Translations under genes and position numbers: made by a program | NCBI GenBank assembly: GCA_949825065.1 | Contig: OX463844.1 | Span: 26,693,056-26,757,055 of the forward strand | Origin: Odontocerum albicorne | Taxonomy: Eukaryota > Arthropoda > Insecta > Trichoptera > Odontoceridae | Direction: 5' to 3' | Length of the DNA: 64,000 nt | The notes under the pieces: model-generated | Databases searched by the model: none | What the model saw: the letters and a program-made list of their open reading frames with translations, nothing else | Told to the model about the DNA's origin: nothing | Part shown: positions 47,225 through 58,218 of the stretch, piece after piece | Position numbering within the stretch: the stretch's first letter is position 1 | How the letters are laid out: every line of letters begins with the position of its first letter

Positions 47225-47690
47225 TATGCTTCTTCTTCCCAGTGTCATGTCAGGTCTCCCAACGTTGAATATCACCTGAGAGTAGACATCTTTGTCCCCG
47301 GGAGCCCGAAAAGATCTCCAACCCCCCTTATGCCAGTCCAATCACGTATATTGCGGAGCCAGGAGATTTGCCTCCTGCCAACACCTCTATTTTGCCTTGG
47401 ATGATCAGATTCAGTAATTTGTACTTTGCTCCTCTAAGTACATGACCCAAGTAGGACACCTTTCGGATTTTAATATTAGTCGGCAACTCTCTATCAACTT
47501 TGGCTCTTTGAAGAACCCTTGTGTTGCTGATCATATCCGTCCAGAGTATCCGTAGCATTCTCCGGGGCATCCACATTTCGAATGCTTTCAGTCGGTTCAT
47601 ACTACCAACTTTGAGGGTCCATGATTCCACTCCATGCAATAACACTGACCAAACGTAGCATTTGACTTATCGTTATCCAATTTCTTCAAA
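47225..47690 (-). mobile_element. LINE RT C-terminus, copy 2 of 3
   Basis: Minus strand: LLHGVESWTLKVGSMNRLKA, FEMWMPRRMLRILWTDMISN, TRVLQRAKVDRELPTNIKIR and KVSYLGHVLRGAKYKLLNLI, then a frameshifted end (SPGSAIYVIGLA replaces the SWLRNI frame) and the DMTLGRR terminus. Confidence 0.85.
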
Positions 47691-47692
47691 AG

Positions 47693-47775
47693 GGTTTTAG
47701 TCTGGTTTTCACTTAAGGCCTCTATGACATATTTCTGGTTGATTGAAAGATATCGCGGAAATAAATCAGTGAGTT
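47693..47775 (+). repeat. SINE-1 body fragment
   Basis: TTAGTCTGGTTTTCACTTAA, GGCCTCTATGACATATTTCT and GGTTGATTGAAAGATATCGC. No head. Confidence 0.72.
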
Positions 47776-48524
47776 TATAATTATACAATGAAAGTTCAAA
47801 AAATAATAAAATTAAAACTTCAAATAGGAAATTTTCAAATGAGTCACTAATATTTTTGGTTTGTCTGACAGCTTGGAAATTTTATGGGTCCAGTTAGTTC
47901 AAATTAGGACTTTATGTAAGTTGGATTTATAATACCAAAGATTTGATCATAATTTAAGCAACATTTCATAAACTTGAGAGTATTTTCTAGAATGTACCAT
48001 AGCTACAAATTGTTATTTTTTAAGTTCTGTGAATCAATAATTATAAAAGCAGTTCATTTGAAAAATATAAATTTAATTTTCACATTGTAAACTTAAAAAC
48101 TTTATGTGAAACTAAGAAAAAAATATTACTCAATTAAAAAATAATTTCTAGTCATTTCATTTTAATTAATAGTTATACAAAGTTCATGTTCCTAAAATAC
48201 TTATACAAAGTAAACGATTTTAATTCTACATATGCCAGTGGCATAGTATAAGTGACATAAAAGACGCTATTCAAATTAAGAATGATAGAAAAATACATCT
48301 TCCATATGCTTCCGTAATACAATCCATGAACAACTATATGCTCTTTATTTTGCACATAAAATTCATTCGATTATTTCTAGCGTTCAACGACATCCGAATT
48401 TGGCACAAACACCTCATTATCTGTTCACCTTTTTTTAGTATTTTGAAAATTTCATTGCAAATACAAAAAAAGTTTCCTGACTTTGATTCCAAACGTTCAT
48501 TACAAACATTTTTTTTCAAAGCAT

Positions 48525-48672
48525 AGATGTGACCGAAGTCATAAATATCCTTATACCCTGGAACACCAGGCGGAAAAAGTGCCCGTGTCGTTCGAAGAGT
48601 GTAGCACAGCGCAGGTTCGAACCGACGACCTTCCGCACGGAAGTCCAGTGTTACCGCGCGGTCATACATCTC
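48525..48672 (-). repeat. SINE-2 copy
   Basis: Minus strand: GACCGCGCGGTAACACTGGA, CTTCCGTGCGGAAGGTCGTC, GGTTCGAACCTGCGCTGTGC, TTCGAACGACACGGGCAC and the tail GACTTCGGTCACATCTATG. Good A- and B-boxes. Confidence 0.85.
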
Positions 48673-48702
48673 ACAAACATTGTTTTCATTCATTCGTTAG
48701 GT

Positions 48703-48746
48703 GCTCTTCAAGATGTCCAAATGACGATATGGACAGTTTGAAGAGC
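48703..48746. repeat. 17-bp inverted repeat
   Basis: GCTCTTCAAGATGTCCA faces TGGACAGTTTGAAGAGC with a 10-base loop; 15 of 17 positions pair. Confidence 0.85.
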
Positions 48747-48769
48747 GTAAGTGCAAAATAAATGGCCTT

Positions 48770-48893
48770 CGGTCTTAAATATTAAACCTATAGACTTAAA
48801 ATCACTGGAATCGAACCTGAATCTCCCGAATAGATGTCAAACGTTTCCCAACTATGCAACGGAGGGCACCATTAATGATTAATATTATATTTT
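48770..48893 (-). repeat. tRNA-like head, SINE-like
   Basis: Minus strand: CCTCCGTTGCATAGTTGGGA (A-box like), AGATTCAGGTTCGATTCCAG (B-box). Head similar to SINE-1, body different (ATTTAAGACCGAAGGCCATT). Confidence 0.6.
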
Positions 48894-49765
48894 CTTAGCA
48901 CCTACAAATCACAATGGAGTGCGTGGTTGGTTCATTTGTTCTGTAACAAATGAATCCACTACAGCTGTTATTTTCTTTCAAAGATCGTTTTATTAAGGTA
49001 TTCCGATATTCTGTAAGATTTTAAAAGCATCTTCATAATTGATTTACACTGTTTTCGATAAAGATATTTTCAACATCTATAATAAAATATCATAGTTATA
49101 AAAATATTGCTTATAAATTATGATTTAATATTTTAAACATTGCAAATAATTTGGAGATATAATTTTACTGCATTGAGTCATTGAATTGTTCAGTGTGTTT
49201 CCCATGCAAAACAGTGGGTCACTTTATAACCTTGTGACACCCGCCTTTTTTACCTTATAAAACACCAGCAATCTTGTGCCACTGAGCAAGTCTACCCATC
49301 CACCTGACAAACTAATAAAAGGGGGATCGATGTCCAATAAGTGCTTTACTGAGAAGACAAACTCTTCCAATATTGACAGTTTGCCGACCATTTTGTGGTT
49401 GTTAACATATTTTTCGTGGAAAAGCCGACTTTAATAAAAATGAGTCACGATAAAATATTTTAAAAATAAATTATAACCGAATTTATTTTACAACTTAATT
49501 GTACTAGTTTGTTCAACTTCAAGTCTTATTAAATAAATATTTTTTAAACGAATTTTTTTAATAGAATGTAGTAAAAAGCCGAATTATATTCATGTCAAAT
49601 TAAATTAAAGAAAATATTTCCACAAATAATAATTATAGGTAAAATAATGTGCAATTAAATTGAATCATGGAAATGGCATCATCATTTCCGGATTTTCTTA
49701 TTCATTTGGGATCTCGTAACGTGTTGCCCTTCTCCATCATACTCTGTCCAAAACAATTGTATTGT
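48894..49765. other. No gene recognised
   Basis: AT-rich with a somewhat more complex stretch at 49240-49400; no motif seen. Confidence 0.45.
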
Positions 49766-49978
49766 TATATTACACTTTCGTTGTATACAGTACAACCTAG
49801 TAGGTTTATTGCCATGCGGCAATATCTTCCAATTAACCAGAAAGATGTAAAAGAGGCTTTAAGTGAAACTAGACTGGGATCCTTTTTTTTTAAATCTGGG
49901 TTCCGACGAGAATTGAATCTGCAACATCCGGGTTGGGAGACAAGCGTCTTACCAACTAGGCCACGGAGGTCAGCGGAG
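49766..49978 (-). repeat. SINE-1 copy, best preserved
   Basis: Minus strand, about 213 bp: GACCTCCGTGGCCTAGTTGG (A-box), TAAGACGCTTGTCTCCCAAC, AGATTCAATTCTCGTCGGAA (decayed B-box), TCCCAGTCTAGTTTCACTTA, CTTTCTGGTTAATTGGAAGA, TTGCCGCATGGCAA hairpin, GTTGTACTGTATACAACGAA hairpin, AAGTGTAATATAA end. Used as the reference for the family layout. Confidence 0.92.
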
Positions 49979-50139
49979 AAGGCCAACTAGGCCACCATCA
50001 CCGGAGTCAGGTTCACATCAGTCATGTCTTCATTGATGCTTTCTTTTCATCATTTTTTGGATGACTTCTTCCTCTCTTTCCAGATGATTTTATTCGCAGT
50101 GTTTGGTTTCCCACATATTAAAAAAGTTAATTATAACTT

Positions 50140-50320
50140 CTTCTTCTTCTTCCCAGTGTCATATCAGGTCCCTCCAACGTTGAATATCACCTGAGAGTAG
50201 ACATCTTTGTCCCCGGCAGCCCGAAAAAGATCTCCACAGCCCCTTATGCCAGTCCAATCATGTTTATTGCGGAGCCAGGAGATTTGTCTCCTACCAACAC
50301 CTCTTTGGTCTTTTTACTGT
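50140..50320 (-). mobile_element. LINE RT C-terminus, copy 3 of 3 (end only)
   Basis: Minus strand: RRDKSPGSAINMIGL-type frame, then GGAGATCTTTTTCGGGCTGC, CGGGGACAAAGATGTCTACT, CTCAGGTGATATTCAACGTT and GACACTGGGAAGAAGAAG. Nearly identical to the same section at 29.5 and 47.3 kb. Confidence 0.85.
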
Positions 50321-50846
50321 AAAAATTAATTATCAATGGAAAAATATTTCAAGTTAAAACTGCTAATAAAATGTCCCTTAACTGGCCAAGAAATGAGACA
50401 TTTTATCAATCCCCATACGATAGACTCAACGAATATGTTACGATAAGAATAAGTGTAGTTTAAAGAAGGTTCGCAGTTTTCGCCTAACGTGTGACAAGTG
50501 GAGTGTTGGGCAGCGATCCGGCCTGACCTGGATGGAACCGCTTTATGACATCCCTGACTAAACTAAAAGGGTATTAGATTATATAAGATTTTCAAAGACC
50601 TAAATAATTAAATTGCTTTTATAAGAATGGTCAATGCAACTAATTTAAAAATGTCAAGAGAGGAGATGTCTCGAAGGTGCTTCTTCAGAATGCAGAACCT
50701 CTCTTGCAACAAAAATTTCAATCTCGACTTATTTTTCTTAAGATATACCATATCTTCCTCAGAATTGTTACCTCAAAATCAAAGAAAGACATGATATTGC
50801 CAACATCCGAAGAGGAAAAGAAGTTTAAAGAAGAATACGAATATAC

Positions 50847-50941
50847 ATCAATACTACTTGCTTTGAAAAAAAATCAGAATTATTGTATTTTTTATCAGAC
50901 ATGTTATAAGCATCAATACTACTTGCTTTGAAAAAAAAAAA
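50847..50941. repeat. Direct repeat, 62-bp spacing
   Basis: CATCAATACTACTTGCTTTG followed by an A-run occurs at about 50847 and 50909. May be a short tandem duplication. Confidence 0.75.
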
Positions 50942-51464
50942 GATTAATAAATTGAATTTCACAAAAAACTTCTTTATAACTATAATGTTTTAAAGCCAGT
51001 CATGTATATTATAAAACTTCTAAAAGAAAATCAAAATATATTTATAGTTATTCATTCTGTACTAAACACTAAGAAAACGATTCAATATTTTTTTATTGAA
51101 GATTTATTAAGAAAGTTAATTAAAGGAATCTTGAAAAATGGTTGAAACCTTAACTAATCAATTTCACAATATCTCCAAATGGGTGTACTGACATCTCTCG
51201 GTATTTATCGGAAACTAATATATCTTTCCAAGGCCACTTAAGTAGCTCGAGAAAATAAGCCATCGTCTATTGTTCAAGGAATTTCTTCAAAATCACTATT
51301 TAGTTATACTTTATTTTTATATTATACCCATAATTAAGTCATGTTTTTTACACACTTATTATTGATAAGTATATTATGTGGCAGATTTTTCTAATATTAC
51401 ATTTTAGTTTATCATAATAAATACATGAACACCTTAGGATAACGTCGTATAAGTATTCTATATG

Positions 51465-51670
51465 AATTATTATTCTCTCTTCTTGGTCGATTTCTCATGA
51501 TAAAGGGCCGTGATCTCTCCAGTCCATCTGCCCACGATTCTCATTTTCTCACTTTTGATCTTCTTCGAGTGCAATCAACATAGATAAATCTGTTGCGTTC
51601 TTGACTTGACTTGATTAACCCATCGGATTGGTGCTCTGCTTTTTCCTCTTCAATTGTTTACGTCTTATAA
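51465..51670 (-). mobile_element. LINE 3' coding end scrap
   Basis: Minus strand: text like KAEHQSDGLIKSSQERNRF corresponds to GRAPTRWVDQVK, then a decayed KMRIVGRWTG. Agrees with the RTE-like family at 42.9 kb, weakly. Confidence 0.45.
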
Positions 51671-51968
51671 CAAATTATTTAACACCTTAAAAAGGTTCAG
51701 ACAGAAAATATTTAAAGCTCAACGAAAAAATTAAATGAATGAAGAGCATTTATAAAATCAGTCAATCAGCATTCATAAACAAATCACATTTAGATACGAG
51801 TAGTCAATTTCAAATTGTCATTTTTTACATTATCATTCTACTTCAGCGAGGAATTTAAGTTATCATCTTAAACTTTTTTGTGTTTGGAAATTAACTAAAT
51901 GTGTAAATAATACACATATATTTTTACTACAACATGAAATTTAAAAACTGAAAAGAATTTAAGTTGAA

Positions 51969-52116
51969 GTAAATGTTATATTTGTGTAATCAATTCAATA
52001 TTGGAACGAGTCGACAAGTAAATGTTATATTTGTGTAAACAATTCAATATTGGAACGAGTCGAAAAATAAATGTTGTATTTGTGTAAACAATTCAATATT
52101 GGAACGAGTCGACAAA
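51969..52116. repeat. Tandem array, three 49-bp units
   Basis: Units begin at 51969, 52018 and 52067: (G/A)TAAATGTT(A/G)TATTTGTGT then CAATTCAATATTGGAACGAG. Units differ at only a few positions. It adjoins a LINE RT fragment on its right. Confidence 0.95.
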
Positions 52117-52425
52117 ACATATTATACTTTTTGGGAAATATATTCTCTGACGTCGGAAAAGTAGAACAAAATATTGAAATTGCTATAGAAAACAAGGCAA
52201 ATGGGGCACTCGAAAACCGGTGCAATTCAAACCATGCAATATTAAGATCTACTAAACTTAAGGTTCACACCGTATTAGTGGCATAATTGATGTATGGGAG
52301 TGAAACATGAGCGTAAAAAAATAATGAAAAGAGCCGAGTAAATGTATGTACTGGGAAGAATATGTAACGTATCGATGTATGTCAGAATAAGAAATGTAAT
52401 CATTAAGGGTGAATGTATATTATAC
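52110..52425 (+). mobile_element. LINE RT fragment
   Basis: Reads ILYFLGNIFSDVGKVEQNIE, IAIENKANGALEN, STKLKVHTVLVA, then LMYGSET and NEKSRVNVCTGKNM, the YLGxIFSxDG...LLYGSETW...SRINAVE series. Confidence 0.78.
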
Positions 52426-52530
52426 TCCCTAATACTAAGATAGAAAAATGTCTGTGTCATTCGAAGGGAGTGGCACAGCGCAAGATTCGAAGGAATGACC
52501 TTCCGTACGGAAGTCCAGTGCATCTCTCAT
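52425..52530 (-). repeat. SINE-2 copy, truncated
   Basis: Minus strand: ATGCACTGGACTTCCGTACG, GAAGGTCATTCCTTCGAATC (altered B-box), GCGCTGTGCCACTCCCTTCG, AATGACACAGACATTTTTCT. Head partly lost. Confidence 0.78.
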
Positions 52531-52671
52531 ATTACACCAATATATCATATTTTACTGCTCTTACGATGAACACTGACATTTTATCATTCTACCTCCACCT
52601 CAAAAAACTGCTATATTTAATTTTTAAAGTAACTCAAGGATTATATTTTAATCTCATAGTTTGTATTAAAA

Positions 52672-52948
52672 GTCCTAGTTGGTAAAATACTGGATCTGCA
52701 GCTTGCACCTGGGTTTAATTCCCAATGGTACTGGTAAAAAAAATTAAAATGGGTAATTTTCGCGTGCGCTGGATGTGAACGCGTGTAATTGCATCTTCAC
52801 ATTCGGTAGCATTGCCAATTCACGGTTATGATAATGAACTGTGCGCTTCTTGAAGACTCGATCAATGGGGATGAAGACAATGTAGTCTCCCCGCCACGAT
52901 CTTCAATATATACGCAACACAAGTTCAGATAAATAAATGAATGAATCT
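52672..52948 (+). repeat. SINE-3 copy, full length
   Basis: Plus strand: GTCCTAGTTGGTAAAATACT (A-box), CACCTGGGTTTAATTCCCAA (B-box), a body with CGCGTGTAATTGCATCTTCA and GTAGTCTCCCCGCCACGATC, ending ACGCAACACAAGTTCAGATA and AATAAATGAATGAAT. The simple (ATAA/ATGA) tail fits a tRNA-derived SINE. Confidence 0.78.
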
Positions 52949-55442
52949 CTTACCATTATGTGACATGCCCAAGCATCAAAAAAGTCAAGCTTGCTACTCT
53001 TTCTAATTAAATTATTCCGTTTCCGTGAATGGTATAATTTATTTTACTCATTCTAATGTTTAAGATAAAAATGTTTTCCTTACGTTTGTTTACTAACAAG
53101 TTTTAATCATTATTTATTGAGGCAAGATGTAGAAAGTTTCAATAGGTTTTTGTTTATTCATCAGAATAAATCTTTATTTCTTATGTTTGTCTGAAAATAT
53201 TTCACAATTTGATAAGATAAATTACTAAAAAGAAGAGAAAAATCATGATTTTGGATTTTAACACTGCTCAAATATATTTCGTCAAAACCATTTAACATCT
53301 GTTTTTATACGACGTTAAAAAAATCATCGGTGACAATATGTTTACTTTATGTAATGCACAATTGGAAAATAACTTAACGATTAAATTTGAAATAAAGCCA
53401 TAAAAAGTTGTTGCAAATAAGTTTTTAGAAACAGGTGATTTGTAAAAGTAATAAAATTCCTATATCTGAAAGTTTTCGATAAAATTTCCAAGTTGTTCGT
53501 GATTTTTTTTACGCAAGAATTTAGCGCAATAAAACAAATCCTTTCTCCTCTGGAATATATGAGATAAGTTTTTGGTATTCTCAGTAAGTTTTTAATGCGG
53601 TTTTCTGTAACATTTTCTTCTGACCCTTTCCGATCGTATTTTAACTGTAGTGTTTCTTTATTACATCTCCTAATAGTGCTTCTCAAATAGTTTTTCTTTA
53701 ATTCTTAGGTGGTGATGGTGATGGTTATTTTTTTTAAATTTGTAAATAGGGCTGAATATGACGAATTAGAAGATAATTGTAGAGGAGTTAAGAAAAAATG
53801 TAATGCAAATTGATTTTATCAGAACGTTTTATTTAAGGTATCACAGCGTAATTATTTTGTTGATCGGTGATTCGTATTTTCTGTCTATATTTTTTTATAC
53901 TTGCTTTAAAAGTTATATATTGGCATCTTAAGGGATCATTTTGAGATTAAAATGCATTTGTACTAAGCACGTGTTGGTTTTTTTGTTGAAATCTATATTT
54001 TCATTTTTACAAGTACATGTTTTTAAAAAAAGGCGTCCAGTTTAGTTCAGTGCAGGATGTCCATTTTGGACGATTCTGATATGCATGAATGACAACATGG
54101 TAGATATTTTTCATTTGTGTGCTCGTGTTGACATACGTTCTTGCATTGTTAGAGATTATTTTTTTATTACGATTATTTTATACACATATTTTTAAGGCAA
54201 TTGTTTTCTTTTTTAATTTGGTATTCGTTAATTGTGATGTTTTTTTTTGTTTGTTTGTCTCCAATTATTTCGAGAAGTACACATATTCATCCCACCTTCT
54301 TGATTCCTGAACACATTATTTAAATAAATTCAATTTTTGTAATTTTGTGTGGTCTGAAATAAGGAAGCAACCTCTACTGATCTATATTAACTTGCGGGAA
54401 AAAAATATTTTAAAAGGGTTTACTAGTTGAAATTTTCCATGAGATGCTTTGAGATAATAGTCATCTGGATAGAAATTATTCTAACTGTAAGGCGCTTATT
54501 CCTTAACTTCATGATTTTTAATTTTCTTATTCAAAAACGTCATTATACGTTGTACAATACAGTGGGACATTTTTTTGAGAGAGAAAAATATATATAAAAC
54601 TAAACGAAAACCAAAAAAAAAAACAAATATAAAACAAGTAACAAGGTCATTGAAATCAAGATGGATACGCTTCATGTGACTAAAGGAAGATGTAAAGTTT
54701 TTAATCTTCTTTTTGAAACTCGTAAACAATGGTGTGATTCTTATATAAACTTGATGAAGACTGCAAAATCTAACAGCCCAATTGAAACATTGAAACCTCC
54801 AAGTCATAGCTCAACAAAATATAATATTAACTAACCGCCTGTATTTACGATTACACAGTTACAAACTAAAACAATTGCGCAAAACTAAAACCATTGCGAG
54901 AACCATAAGACAATGGTGACAATACAAAATATTCTTCCAATCTAATCAACTATCCTTCCTTCATTTAATAAGGAAACTAGTAACGGGTGACAATAATTAT
55001 GCTTATTCTTGCACATATTTAAAATTTCTCGTCGTAAATCGATCATATTTATTCATGCAAATATTAGTTAACAAAAGTCTGTTGTATTAAATGTATGAGT
55101 TATTATATCTACATAACAAACTATTTATGAAGAACCTAAATAAATTATCCCTTAATGTTTTCAGAAAAACAATATTTTGGAAAGCGCTTTCAAACAAATC
55201 GCTCTTATCAGAAATCGTGTACGTACGCATGTGAAGTAGTTTACTCAGTAGAATATACGCAAGTTATTTATCAAATAAATTATACATATGCATTAATGCT
55301 GAAGGATTGAGATAACAATTTATATGGGCAACAATACTTAACGTGTATTTTAAAATGTATCCTCAAAAAGATATAAAAAGTCTTCAATGTAATAAATATT
55401 CTAAAACACATTTTTTAATTCATCCAAATTCGGGTGTCCTTG
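52949..55442. other. No gene recognised
   Basis: AT-rich; open frames of about 100 codons at 53381-53686 and 54496-54807 (minus) have noise-like composition. Confidence 0.5.
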
Positions 55443-55479
55443 ATAATCTACTTAACATGAGCAATGTTAAGTAGATTAT
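55443..55479. repeat. Perfect 16-bp hairpin
   Basis: ATAATCTACTTAACAT at 55443-55458 is the exact inverse of 55464-55479; loop GAGCA. Confidence 0.95.
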
Positions 55480-55967
55480 ATTTTTTGAGGAAACAGAATA
55501 TATTCTAAACCCGCAATCACAGTTTGTTCTCGCACTCAAAATTTTAAATAATACCACTTTTATGAAATAAGAATAATTATTTCGTCTCTAATTCGTAAAC
55601 TTTCTTAATACTTAAATAAAGAGACAAGTTTTCAATGAACGTAGTCATATTGTAAGCATATGGCTATTCGTCAAAAGAAAATGTTTATAAAACGTCTAAA
55701 TAATTTCATTTATAAACGAAGATAGAGTTGGACGTAACTATAGAAAAAGGATTCAACCTAAATTTTACCTTTTTAAAATAATTGAAAAAATACCTCGCCA
55801 CTTTTAATGGAACAAACTTTAAGGTCAAAATTCAACCATAAAATACCCATTTAACTGGCTTGATACGAGTATGTTTGTACATACAGGGTTGATTTCATAT
55901 GTATTTCGATGTCTTAAATAAATAAAAAAAATGTGTATTAAGAGTTGTGAAGAGATGGCAATATACA

Positions 55968-56263
55968 GTCATGTAACAACAATTCATCTGCTCAGCCAAT
56001 TCTACGGTGGTTTGAAGGAGATCTTCATGAATAATATAGTTTACGCGGTCCTCATCGAAGTCCACTGGTCGTCCGGAACGCTCCATGTCTTTCAGGACGA
56101 AATTACCGTCTTTGAAACGCAAAAGACATCGACGAGCTGTCCTTTCATTCATAGCATCTTCACCGTACACTTAGCAAATATCGCGAGCAGCTTTATTCCC
56201 TCGATTGAACGCGAACAGAAGGAGATGTCGAAAATGCTCACTTTCGTCTACTTGACATTCCAT
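55968..56263 (-). pseudogene. Mariner B transposase N-terminal fragment
   Basis: Minus strand. It begins at the ATG complementary to 56261-56263 (MECQVDESEHFRHLLLFAFN) and shows the mariner HTH domain: KAARDIC, then a nonsense TAA where Glu is expected, then VYGEDAMNERTARR, LRFKDGNFVLKDMERSGRP and ELAEQMNCCYMTVYCHL. Similarity stops at about 55968. All catalytic parts are absent, and no TIR pair was found. This is a different lineage from the other four mariners here. Confidence 0.85.
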
Positions 56264-56439
56264 TTTGAAGGCTTGTAATCAAATCAAATAATATATGTAA
56301 CGTAAAAGCAAATACAATTACTTATATAGCAGAAAATTTTCTTTTGAATGACGTATAACATTTACCATTTTGTTTTACTTTTGGTGTTTATTTTTAAATT
56401 AGAAAAAAACAAACACAACTTATGTTAACACCTAATATT

Positions 56440-56730
56440 ATACTTTTATTGTATACAGTACAACTTGAGAGGGCTTATTTCTATGTCGTCATCTCTTCCA
56501 ACTAACTAGAGACTTTTTAACTGTTTAAATTTCATGTAGTATATGAAAATTATTCGTTTTAAAATTAATGTTATATTTATTTATGGATGTCTAATACTAA
56601 AGAATAATTTCGATGGGTGGCAGAAAAAAACAAGTATATGATAAAATGTTCTATCTGAAAACCAGACTGGAACCAACGACAAATCAACCTGCTATACCCG
56701 GTCGAAAGGTAGACATATTTTAACTAGGCC
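56440..56730 (-). repeat. SINE-1 copy interrupted by about 110 bp
   Basis: The 3' part at 56440-56520 (GTATACAGTACAACTTGAGA, CTCTTCCAACTAACTAGAG in plus orientation) and the head at 56640-56730 (GAAAACCAGACTGGAACC, TAACTAGGCCAGATCTAGAG) are separated by unrelated AT-rich DNA. Confidence 0.72.
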
Positions 56731-57017
56731 AGATCTAGAGATTCTTTAAAATAATCAGCTGTGAAACAGTTGCAAAAGATTTAAAAATCACACATTTGAA
56801 TATACGATTACGTTTGAAATTAATCGAAAGCATGAAAAGGTAAAAAGGCTCTAAGTATGAAAAAAATGCAGCATTTATGAGAGATTTATGAATGGGGACG
56901 AAGGGAAGACTAAGTGCGTTGTTAGGAATGCGTGGCGATATGGATTACCTATCTTTTCTAGAAGTTTAATAAATGTAGATACATATTTTTAATATGTATC
57001 GACATTTATTTAACTAC

Positions 57018-57090
57018 AATTGAGTGCCTTTAAGGAAAGTGCTCTCTAAACGGAACTATATAAATTGTTATTTCATTATTATTATTAACA
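57018..57090 (+). repeat. ATT-tailed 3' module, copy 5
   Basis: TTTAAGGAAAGTGCTCTCTA, AACGGAACTATATAAATTGT and TATTTCATTATTATTATTAA. Confidence 0.7.
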
Positions 57091-57419
57091 CATATCCTCA
57101 ATTTTGTAATTTACTTTGAGTTTTAGATTTTTATATAAATTTAATACACATTATTTAAAAAAAATTCAATTGATAAAGAAAATATTTTGCTGCTGACGTT
57201 CCATTTAAATCGACCTCAAAATAATTTATATACTTGTCACCAACACATTTCACTTTAGTTGCAAATGTTCTCGGAGACAGTTCGCCATTTTATATCATAA
57301 ATCATTTCATTATTCATCCCAAATACGTAGGCTCTAGAGATCATTAGCTTTCGTCCTTTGTGTATTAATTTTATTGAAATTTTTAACCCAAAATGTGAAT
57401 TCAAGAAAAGTTTAAATGT

Positions 57420-57670
57420 CTTAATGTGAATTGATATCAAACATATTAAATCAATGCCAAGATGGTTTGTGAGAGGAAGGCGTTGTAGAACAACATAGCA
57501 TGGCGTGATTAAGTCAATAATGATATTTGGATGTACAGAAATGTAAATAGTTAAAGTCACTTTAGAAGGGGCATGAAAAAAATATATATGCCTTGAAAGA
57601 AAAGTTTGGCGCTCTCTCCTCTCTGTCTATCCCCACGGTGAAACGGCGAAGTTATATCTACGTTTGTTTC
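57420..57670 (+). mobile_element. LINE 3' end
   Basis: GAGAGGAAGGCGTTGTAGAA, GATTAAGTCAATAATGATAT, AAAAGTTTGGCGCTCTCTCC, TCTCTGTCTATCCCCACGGT and GAAACGGCG. Same family as 27.6, 39.5 and 43.8 kb. Confidence 0.66.
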
Positions 57671-57994
57671 AAAACAATCTTTTATTTTTAGTTTATTTAG
57701 AGAAACAGCTTAAAGATTACACATGTGCATTAATTATTCAATTGTATAGTAACCGTTCAACATTCCCAAACGGGTTACTCAACATATTGAAGAGCGTGGC
57801 TGGGAGACAACATTATTCTCGGCTCCATTTATCACCCCTCTGATTTAATAAAACTAGATAAAGTACAGAACTGGCAGTTTGTCACCACGCATTTTAAGAA
57901 TACTACCCTGCACGTGAAGAGTGAAGAATACTCACACTCGTCTAGCGCGTTAGATCATTGTTATCAGTTGAACTCTTATCAAAAAGTACATTTT

Positions 57995-58080
57995 TTTTTA
58001 AAAATGGGTACGATCGAGAATAAAACAAACCCAATATCCAGTGAAAATCAAGCATCTTACCAACTACGCCACGTCTCTAT
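57995..58080 (-). repeat. SINE-1 head
   Basis: Minus strand: GACGTGGCGTAGTTGGTAAG, ATGCTTGATTTTCACTGGAT, then ATTCTCGATCGTACCC. About 140 bp upstream of mariner C. Confidence 0.68.
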
Positions 58081-58218
58081 TGTTTATATAATAATATAAT
58101 TGAAAAACACATATTTTCAGGTCAATTACTATTTCCACTGCTTCGGTGATCATAAAGGCTTGCTAGGCTATCATCACAAATCGATGTAATATATACAGAA
58201 AAACGTGTATATAGTATA

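Noticed and set aside
48334..48761. Overlapping frames of 66-119 codons on both strands
   Set aside because: They run through the SINE-2 copy and its flanks; composition follows the tRNA-like head, not a protein.
49667..49990. 107-codon plus-strand frame
   Set aside because: Mostly the reverse strand of a SINE-1 copy.
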